NCBI RefSeq assembly: GCF_029227915.1
Contig: NC_079887.1
Location: 2,852,001 to 2,916,000 of the forward strand
Direction of reading: 5' to 3'
From: Hydractinia symbiolongicarpus
Taxonomy: Eukaryota > Cnidaria > Hydrozoa > Anthoathecata > Hydractiniidae
DNA length: 64,000 nt
Within the stretch, counting starts at the first letter, position 1; each line of letters begins with the position of its first letter. Of the stretch, positions 51,501 through 62,000 are shown one piece after another. A program made the translations under genes and the position numbers. The notes under the pieces are model-generated. The model had not been told where the DNA came from and did not search any database. It was given only the letters and a program-made list of their open reading frames with translations.

Positions 51501-54300
51501 CCCAAACGATTTTTTAAATTATTATTTCACCACTAAAGCCCATGAGACTTGTAGTTTTTAAAAATGTTTTCATTTTTGATGAGACGCTGAATAAAAGAAG
51601 TTTAATCGCCGGCAAACGAAAACCCGCGATTTCCCGTAAATCCCGGACTCGGTCCGTATAGTTAAAAGTATACAAGGAAAGTAGCCAGTGAGTAAACTCA
51701 TTTCCCGAACGATTTTTTAAATTATTTTTTCACCAATAAAACGCATGAGACTTGTAGTTTTCAAAAATGTTTTTATTTTTGATGAGACGCTGAATAAAAG
51801 CAGTTTAATCGCCGGCAAACGAAAACCTGCCATTTCCCTAAATCCCGGACTCGGCCCGTATAGTCAAAAGTATACAAAGAAAGTACCCAGGGAGTAAACT
51901 CATTTCCAGAACGATTTTTTAAATTATTTTTTCACCACTAAAACGCATAAGACTTGTAGTTTTTAAAAATGTTTTCATTTTTGATGAGACGCTGAATAAA
52001 AAAAGTTTAATCGCCGGCAAACGAAAACCCGCGATTTCCCGTAAATCCCGGGCTTGGCCCGTATAGTCAAAAGTATACAAAGAAAGTACCCAGGGAGTAA
52101 ATTCATTTCCAGAACGATTTTTTATATTATTTTTTTACCACTAAACGCATGAGACTTGTAGTTTTCAAAAATATTTTCATATTTGATGGGACGCTGGATA
52201 AAAGAAGTTTAATCGCCGGCAAACGAAAATCCGCGATTTCCCGTAAATCCCGGACTCGGCCCGTATAGTCAAAAGTATACAAAGAAAGTACCCAGGGAGT
52301 AAACTCATTTCCCGAACGATTTTTTAAATTATTATTTCACCACTAAAACGCATGAGACTTGTAGTTTTCAAGAATGTTTTCATTTTTGATGAGACGCTGA
52401 ATAAAAGCAGTTTAATCGCCGGCAAACGAAAACCCGCGATTTCCCGTAAATCCCGGGCTTGGCACGTATAGTCGTATATATACAAAGAAAGTACCCTGTG
52501 AGTAAACTCATTTCCCGAACGATTTTTTAAATTATTTTTTCACCAATAAAACGCATGAGACTTGTAGTTTTCAAAAATGTTTTCATTTTTGATGAGACGC
52601 TGAATAAAAGCAGTTTAATCGCCGGCAAACGAAAACCTGCCATTTCCCTAAATCCCGGACTCGGCCCGTATAGTCAAAAGTATACAAAGAAATTACCCAG
52701 GGAGTAAACTCATTTCCAGAACGATTTTTTAAATTATTTTTTCACCACTAAAACGCATAAGACTTGTAGTTTTTAAAAATGTTTTCATTTTTGATGAGAC
52801 GCTGAATAAAAAAAGTTTAATCGCCGGCAAACGAAAACCCGCGATTTCCCGTAAATCCCGGGCTTGGCCCGTATAGTCAAAAGTATACAAAGAAAGTACC
52901 CAGGGAGTAAATTCATTTCCAGAACGATTTTTTATATTATTTTTTTACCACTAAACGCATGAGACTTGTAGTTTTCAAAAATATTTTCATATTTGATGGG
53001 ACGCTGGATAAAAGAAGTTTAATCGCCGGCAAACGAAAATCCGCGATTTCCCGTAAATCCCGGACTCGGCCCGTATAGTCAAAAGTATACAAAGAAAGTA
53101 CCCAGGGAGTAAACTCATTTCCCGAACGATTTTTTAAATTATTATTTCACCACTAAAACGCATGAGACTTGTAGTTTTCAAGAATGTTTTCATATTTGAT
53201 GAGACGCTGAATAAAAGCAGTTTAATCGCCGGCAAACGAAAACCCGCGATTTCCCGTAAATCCCGGGCTTGGCACGTATAGTCGTATATATACAAAGAAA
53301 GTACCCTGTGAGTAAACTCATTTCCAGAACGATTTTTTAAATAATTTTTTCACCACTAAAACGCATAAGACTTGTAGTTTTTAAAAATGTTTTCATTTTT
53401 GATGAGACGCTGAATAAAAGAAGTTTAATCGCCGGCAAACGAAAACCCGCGATTTCCCGTAAATCCCGGCTTGGCCCGTATAGTCAAAAGTATACAAAGA
53501 AAGTACCCAGGGAGTAAATTCATTTCCAGAACGATTTTTTATATTATTTTTTTACCACTAAACGCATGAGACTTGTAGTTTTCAAAAATATTTTCATATT
53601 TGATGGGACGCTGGATAAAAGAAGTTTAATCGCCGGCAAACGAAAATCCGCGATTTCCCGTAAATCCCGGACTCGGCCCGTATAGTCAAAAGTATACAAA
53701 GAAAGTACCCAGGGAGTAAACTCATTTCCCGAACGATTTTTTAAATTATTATTTCACCACTAAAACGCATGAGACTTGTAGTTTTCAAGAATGTTTTCAT
53801 TTTTGATGAGACGCTGAATAAAAGCAGTTTAATCGCCGGCAAACGAAAACCCGCGATTTCCCGTAAATCCCGGGCTTGGCACGTATAGTCGTATATATAC
53901 AAAGAAAGTACCCTGTGAGTAAACTCATTTCCAGAACGATTTTTTAAATAATTTTTTCACCACTAAAACGCATAAGACTTGTAGTTTTTAAAAATGTTTT
54001 CATTTTTGATGAGACGCTGAATAAAAGAAGTTTAATCGCCGGCAAACGAAAACCCGCGATTTCCCGTAAATCCCGGCTTGGCCCGTATAGTCAAAAGTAT
54101 ACAAAGAAACTACCCAGGCAGTAAACTCATTTCCCGAACGATTTTTTAAATTATTTTTTCACCACTAAAACGCATGAGACTTGTAGTTTTCAAAAATGTT
54201 TTCATTTTTGATGAGACCCTAAATAAAAGCAGTTTAATCGCCGGCAAACGAAAACCTGCGATTTCCCTAAATCCCGGCTTGGTCTGTATAGTCAAAAGTA
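51500..54300 (-). repeat. 4-mer (810 bp) and 3-mer (607 bp) repeats
   Basis: The variant CCTGCCATTTCCCTAAATCC is at about 51826 and 52636, 810 bp apart. The variant GTCGTATATATACAAAG is at 52471, 53281 and 53888, giving distances of 810 and 607 bp (four and three monomers). The segment therefore holds a 4-mer duplication followed by a 3-mer duplication of part of it. Confidence 0.87.
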
Positions 54301-56540
54301 TACAAAGAAACTACCCAGGGAGTAAACTCATTTCCCGAACGATTTTTTAAATTATTTTTTCACCACTAAAACGCATGAGACTTGTAGTTTTCAAAAATGT
54401 TTTCATTTTTGATGAGACGCTGAATAAAAGCAGTTTAATCGCCGGCAAACGAAAACCTGCGATTTCCCTAAATCCCGGACTCGGCTCGTATAGTCAAAAG
54501 TATACAAAGAAAGTACCCAGGGAGTAAACTCATTTCCAGAACGATTTTTTAAATTATTTTTTCACCACTAAAACGCATAAGACTTGTAGTTTTTAAAAAT
54601 GTTTTCATTTTTGATGAGACGCTGAATAAAAGAAGTTTAATCGCCGGCAAACAAAAACCCGCGATTTCCCGTAAATCCCGGGCTTGGCCCGTATAGTCAA
54701 AAGTATACAAAGAAAGTACCCAGGGAGTAAATTCATTTCCAGAACGATTTTTTATATTATTTTTTTACCACTAAACGCATGAGACTTGTAGTTTTCAAAA
54801 ATATTTACATATTTGATGGGACGCTGGATAAAAGAAGTTTAATCGCCGGCAAACGAAAATCCGCGATTTCCCGTAAATCCCGGACTCGGCCCGTATAGTC
54901 AAAAGTATACAAAGAAAGTACCCAGGGAGTAAACTCATTTCCCGAACGATTTTTTAAATTACTTTTTCACCACTAAAACGCATGAGACTTGTAGTTTTCA
55001 AAAATGTTTTCATTTTTGATGAGACGCTGAATAAAAGAAGTTTAATCGCCGGCAAACAAAAATCCGCGATTTCCCGTAAATCCCGGACTCGGCCCGTATA
55101 GTCAAAAGTATACAAAGAAAGTACCCAGGGAGTAAACTCATTTCCCGAACGATTTTTTAAATTATTATTTCACCACTAAAACGCATGAGACTTGTAGTTT
55201 TCAAGAATGTTTTCATTTTTGATGACACGCTGAATAAAAGAAGTTTAATCGCCGGCAAACGAAAATCCGCGATTTCCCGTAAATCCCGGACTCGGCCCGT
55301 ATAGTCAAAAGTATACAAAGAAAGTACCCATTGAGTAAACTCATTTCCCGAACGATTTTTTAATTTATTTTTTCACCACTAAACCGCATGAGACTTGTAG
55401 TTTTCAAAAATGTTTTCATTTTTGATGAGACGCTGAATAAAAGAAGTTTAATCGCCCGCAAACTAAAACCCGCGTTTTTCCGTAAATCCCGGGCTTGGCC
55501 TGTATAGTCAAAAGTAGACAAAGAAAGTACCCAGGGAGTAAACTCATTTCCCGAACGATTTTTTAAATTACTTTTTCACCACTAAAACGCATGAGACTTG
55601 TAGTTTTTAAAAATGTTTTCATTTTTGATGAGACGCTGAATAAATGAAGTTTAATCGCCGGCAAACGAAAACCTGCGATTTCCCGTAAATCCTGGACTCG
55701 GCCCGTATAGTCAAAAGTATGCAAAGAAAGTACCCAGGGAGTAAACTCATTTCCCGAACAATTTTTTATATTATTTTTTTACCACTAAACGCATGAGACT
55801 TGTAGTTTTCAAAAATATTTTCATATTTGATGGGACGCTGAATAAAAGAAGTTTAATCGCCGGCAAACGAAAATCCCCGATTTCCCGTAAATCCCGGACT
55901 CGGCCCGTATAGTCAAAAGTATACAAAGAAAGTACCCAGGGAGTAAACTCATTTCCCGAACGATTATTTAAATTACTTTTTCACCACTAAAACGCATGAG
56001 ACTTGTAGTTTTTAAAAATGTTTTCATTTTTGATGAGACGCTGAATAAATAAAGTTTAATCGCCGGCAAACGAAAACCTGCGATTTCCCGTAAATCCTGG
56101 ACTCGGCCCGTATAGTCAAAAGTTTGCAAAGAGAGTACCCAGGGAGTAAACTCATTTCCCACACGATTTTTTAAATTATTATTTCACCACTAAAACGCAT
56201 GAGACTTGTAATTTTCAAGAATGTTTTCATTTTTGATGAGACGCTGAATAAAAGCGGTTTAATCGCTGGCAAACGAAAACCCGCGATTTCCCGTAAATCC
56301 CGGGCTTGGCACGTATAGTCGAATGTATACAAAGAAAGTACTCTGTGAGTAAACTCATTTCCAGAACGATTTTTTAAATTATTTTTTCACCACTAAAACG
56401 CATAAGACTTGTAGTTTTTAAAAATGTTTTCATTTTTGATGAGACGCTGAATAAATGAAGTTTAATCGCCGGCAAACGAAAACCCGCGATTTCCCGTAAA
56501 TCCCGGCTTGGCCCGTATAGTCAAAAGTATACAAAGAAAC
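54300..56540 (-). repeat. Mixed type A, B and C monomers
   Basis: Monomers of all three right-arm types follow one another without a repeat unit I could define. Rare variants include AGTTTGCAAAGAGAG at about 56122, AAAGCGGTTTAATCGCTGG at about 56252 and TCGCCCGCAAACTAAAACC at about 55450. No other sequence is present. Confidence 0.78.
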
Positions 56541-57400
56541 TACCCAGGGAGTAAACTCATTTCCCGAACGATTTTTTAAATTATTTTTTCACCACTAAAA
56601 TGCATGAGACTTGTAGTTTTCAAAAATGTTTTCATTTTTGATGAGACGCTGAATAAATGAAGTTTAATCGCCGGCAAACGAAAACCTGCGATTTCCCGTA
56701 AATCCTGGACTCGGCCCGTATAGTCAAAAGTATACAAAGAAACTACCCAGGGAGTAAACTCATTTCCCGAACGATTTTTTAAATTATTTTTTCACCACTA
56801 AAACGCATGAGACTTGTAGTTTTCAAAAATGTTTTCATTTTTGATGAGACGCTGAATAAATGAAGTTTAATCGCCGGCAAACGAAAACCTGCGATTTCCC
56901 GTAAATCCTGGACTCGGCCCGTATAGTCAAAAGTATACAAAGAAAGTACCCAGGGAGTAAACTCATTTCCAGAACGATTTTTTAAATTATTTTTTCACCA
57001 CTAAAACGCATGAGACTTGTAGTTTTCAAAAATGTTTTCATTTTTGATGAGACGCTGAATAAATGAAGTTTAATCGCCGGCAAACGAAAACCTGCGATTT
57101 CCCGTAAATCCTGGACTCGGCCCGTATAGTCAAAAGTATACAAAGAAACTACCCAGGGAGTAAACTCATTTCCCGAACGATTTTTTAAATTATTTTTTCA
57201 CCACTAAAACGCATGAGACTTGTAGTTTTCAAAAATGTTTTCATTTTTGATGAGACGCTGAATAAATGAAGTTTAATCGCCGGCAAACGAAAACCTGCGA
57301 TTTCCCGTAAATCCTGGACTCGGCCCGTATAGTCAAAAGTATACAAAGAAAGTACCCAGGGAGTAAACTCATTTCCAGAACGATTTTTTAAATTATTTTT
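56540..57400 (-). repeat. Dimer repeat, period 406 bp
   Basis: Four or more monomers in a row carry GAATAAATGAAGTTTAATCG and AAATCCTGGACTCGG. They alternate between GAAACTACCC with TTCCCGAACG and GAAAGTACCC with TTCCAGAACG. The marker CAAAGAAACT is at 56735 and 57141, exactly 406 bp apart. This is the shortest multi-monomer unit seen and appears little diverged. Confidence 0.87.
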
Positions 57401-60400
57401 TCACCACTAAAACGCATAAGACTTGTAGTTTTTAAAAAAGTTTTCACTTTTGATGAGACGCTGAATAAAAGAAGTTTAATCGCCGGCAAACAAAAACCCG
57501 CGATTTCCCGTAAATCCCGGGCTTGGCCCGTATAGTCAAAAGTATACAAAGAAAGTACCCAGGGAGTAAACTCATTTCCCGAACGATTTTTTATATTATT
57601 TTTTTACCACTAAACGCATGAGACTTGTAGTTTTCAAAAATATTTTCATATTTGATGGAACGCTGGATAAAAGAAGTTTAATCGCCGGCAAACGAAAATC
57701 CGCAATTTCCCGTAAATCCCGGACTCGGCCCGTATAGTCAAAAGTATACAAAGAAAGTACCCAGGGAGTAAACTCATTTCCCGCACGATTTTTTAAATTA
57801 CTTTTTCACCACTAAAACGCATGAGACTTGTAGTTTTCAAAAATGTTTTCATTTTTGATGAGATGCTGAATAAAAGAAGTTTAATCGCCGGCAAACGAAA
57901 ACCCGCGATTTCCCGTAAATCCAGGCTTGGCCCGTATAGTCAAAAGTATACAAAGAAACTACCCAGGGAGTAAAGTCATTTCCCGAACGATATTTTAAAT
58001 TATTTTTTCACCACTAAAACGCATGAGACTTGTAGTTTTCAAAAATGTTTTCATTTTTGATGAGACGCTTAATAAATGAAGTTTAATCGCCGGCAAACGA
58101 AAACCTGCGATTTCCCGTAAATCCTGGACTCGGCCCGTATAGTCAAAAGTATACAAAGAAAGTACCCAGGGAGTAAACACATTTCCAGAACGATTTTTTA
58201 AATTATTTTTTCACCACTAAAACGCATAAGACTTGTAGTTTTTAAAAAAGTTTTCATTTTTGATGAGACGCTGAATAAAAGAAGTTTAATAGCCGGCAAA
58301 CAAAAACCCGCGATTTCCCGTAAATCCCGGGCTTGGCCCGTATAGTCAAAAGTATACAAAGAAAGTACCCAGGGAGTAAACTCATTTCCCGAACGATTTT
58401 TATATTATTTTTTTACCACTAAACGCACGAGACTTGTAGTTTTCAAAAATATTTTCATATTTGATGGGACGCTGGATAAAAGAAGTTTAATCGCCGGCAA
58501 ACGAAAATCCGCGATTTCCCATAAATCCCGGACTCGGCCCGTATAGTCAAAAGTATACAAAATAAGTACCCAGGGAGTAAACTCATTTCCCGAACGATTT
58601 TTTAAATTACTTTTTCACCACTAAAACGCATGAGACTTGTAGTTTTCAAAAATGTTTTCATTTTTGATGAGACGCTGAATAAAAGAAGTTTAACCGCCGG
58701 CAAACAAAAACCCGCGATTTCCCGTAAATCCCGGGCTTGGCCCGTATAGTCAAAAGTATACAAAGAAAGTACCCAGGGAGTAAACTCATTTCCCGAACGA
58801 TTTTTTATATTACTTTTTTACCACTAAACGCATGAGACTTGTAGTTTTCAAAAATATTTTCATATTTGATGGGACGCTGAATAAAAGAAACTTAATCGCC
58901 AGCAAACGAAAACCCGCGATTTCCCGTAAATCCCGGCTTGGCCCGTATAGTCAAAAGTATACAAAGAAACTACCCAGGGAGTAAACTCATTTCCCGAACG
59001 ATTTTTTAAATTATTTTTTCACCACTAAAACGCATGAGACTTGTAGTTTTCAAAAATGTTTTCATTTTTGATGAGACGCTGAATAAATGAAGTTTAATCG
59101 CCGGCAAACGAAAACCTGCGATTTCCCGTAAATCCTGGACTCGGCCCGTATAGTCAAAAGTATACAAAGAAAGTACCCAGGGAGTAAATTCATTTCCAGA
59201 ACGATTTTTTAAATTATTTTTTCACCACTAAAACGCATAAGACTTGTAGTTTTTAAAAAAGTTTTCATTTTGATGAGACGCTGAAAAAAAGAAGTTTAAT
59301 CGCCGGCAAACAAAAACCCGCGGTTTCCCGTAAATCCCGGGCTTGGCCCGAATAGTCAAAAGTATTCAAAGAAAGTACCCAGGGAGTAAACTCATTTCCC
59401 GAACGATTTTTTGTATTATTTTTTTACCACTAAACGCATGAGACTTGTAGTTTTCAAAAATATTTTCATATTTGATGGGACGCTGGATAAAAGAAGTTTA
59501 ATCGCCGGCAAACAAAAATCCGCCATTTCCCGTAAATCCCGGACTCGGCCCGTATAGTCAAAAGTATACAAAGAAAGTACCCAGGGAGTAAACTCATTTC
59601 CCGAACGATTTTTTAAATTACTTTTTCACCACTAAAACGCATGAGACTTGTAGTTTTCAAAAATGTTTTCATTTTTGATGAGACGCTGAATAAAAGAAGT
59701 TTAATCGCCGGCAAACGAAAACCCGCTATTTCCCGTAAATCCCGGGCTTGGCTGGTATAGTCAAAAGTATACAAAAAAGTACCCAGGGAGTAAACTCATT
59801 TCCCGAACGATTTTTTATATTACTTTTTTACCACTAAACGCATGAGACTTGTAGTTTTCAAAAATATTTTCATATTTGATGGGACGCTGAATAAAAGAAG
59901 TTTAATCGCCGGCAAACGAAAATCCGCGATTTCCCGTAAATCCCGGACTCGGCCCGTAAAGTCAAAGGTATACAAAGAAAGTACCCAGGGAGTAAACTCA
60001 TTTCCCGATCGATTTTTTAAATTATTTTTTCAACACTAAACCGCATGAGACTTGTAGTTTTCAAAAATGTTTTCATTTTTGATGAGACGCTGAATAAAAG
60101 AAGTTTAATCGCCGGCAAACTAAAACCCGCGTTTTTCCGTAAATCCCGGGCTTGGCCCGTATAGTCAAAAGTATACAAAGAAAGTACCCAGGGAGTAAAC
60201 TGATTTCCCGATCGATTTTTAAAATTACTTTTTCACCACTAAAACGCATGAGACTTGTAGTTTTTAAAAATGTTTTCATTTTTGATGAGACGCTGAATAA
60301 ATGAAGTTTATTCGCCGGCAAACGAAAACCTGCGATTTCCCGTAAATCCTGGACTCGGCCCGTATAGTCAAAAGTATACAAAGAAAGTACCCAGGGAGTA

Positions 60401-62000
60401 AACTCATTTCCCGAACGATTTTTTATATTTTTTTTTTACCACTAAACGCATGAGACTTGTAGTTTTCAAAAATATTTTCATATTTGATGGGACGCTGAAT
60501 AAAAGAAGTTTAATCGCCGGCAAACGAAAATCCCCGATTTCCCGTAAATCCCGGACTCGGCCCGTATAGTCAAAAGTATACAAAGAAAGTACCCAGGGAG
60601 TAAACTCATTTCCCAAAAGATTTTTTAAATTATTATTTCTCCACTAAAACGCATGAGACTTGTAGTTTTCAAGAATGTTTTCATTTTTGATGAGACGCTG
60701 AATAAAAGCAGTTTAATCGCCAGCAAACGAAAACCCGCGATTTCCCGTAAATCCCGGGCTTGGCACGTATAGTCGAATGTATACAAAGAAAGTACCCTGT
60801 GAGTAAACTCATTTCCAGAACGATTTTTTAAATTATTTTTTCACCACTAAAACGCATGAGACTTGTAGTTTTTAAAAATGTTTTCCTTTTTGATGAGACG
60901 CTGAATAAATGAAGTTTAATCGCTGGCAAACGAAAACCTGCGATTTCCCGTAAATCCTGGACTCGGCCCGTATAGGCAAAAGTATACAAAGAAAGTACCC
61001 AGGGAGTAAACTCATTTCCCAAACGATTTTTTAAATTATTATTTCACCACTAAAACGCATGAGACTTGTAGTTTTCAAGAATGTTTTCATTTTTGATGAG
61101 ACGCTGAATAAAAGCAGTTTAATCGCCGGCAAACGAAAACCCGCGATTTCCCGTAAATCCCGGGCTTGGCACGTATAGTCGAATGTATACAAAGAAAGTA
61201 CCCTGTGAGTAAACTCATTTCCAGAACGATTTTTTAAATTATTTTTTCACCACTAAAACGCATAAGACTTGTAGTTTTTAAAAATGTTTTCATTTTTGAT
61301 GAGACGCTGAATAAAAGAAGTTTAATCGCCGGCAAACGAAAACCCGCGATTTCCCGTAAATCCCGGCTTGGCCCGTATAGTCAAAAGTATACAAAGAAAC
61401 TACCCAGGGAGTAAACTCATTTCCCGAACGATTTTTAAAATTATTTTTTCACCACTAAAACGCATGAGACTTGTAGTTTTCAAAAATGTTTTCATTTTTG
61501 ATGAGACGCTGAATAAAAGCAGTTTAATCGCCGGCAAACGAAAACCTGCGATTTCCTTAAATCTCGGACTCGGCCCGTATAGTCAAAAGTATACAAAGAA
61601 AGTACCCAGGGAGTAATCTCACTTCCAGAACGATTTTTTAAATTATTTTTTCACCGCTAAAACGCATAAGACTTGTAGTTTTCAAAACTATTTTCATATT
61701 TGATGGGACGCTGAATAAAAGGAGTTTAATCGCCGGCAAACGAAAATCCGCGATTTCCCGTAAATCCCGGGCTTGGCCCGTATAATCAAAAGTATACAAA
61801 GAAAGTACCCAGGGAGTAAACTCATTTCCCGAACGATTTTTTATATTATTTTTTTACCACTAAACGCATGAGACTTGTAGTTTTCAAAACTATTTGCATA
61901 TTTGATGGGACGCTGAATAAAAGGAGTTTAATCGCCGGCAAACGAAAATCCGCGATTTCCCGTAAATCCCGGACTCGGCCCGTATAGTCAAAAGTATACA
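57400..62000 (-). repeat. Mixed monomers, AAAAAAGTTTTC variant group
   Basis: Variants GTTTTTAAAAAAGTTTTCA (about 57430, 58240 and 59255) with GCCGGCAAACAAAAACCCG recur at about 810 and 1015 bp, consistent with four- and five-monomer steps. Type A, B and C monomers are interleaved. Short open frames such as 60073-60381 on the minus strand arise from monomers with small indels. Confidence 0.78.
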
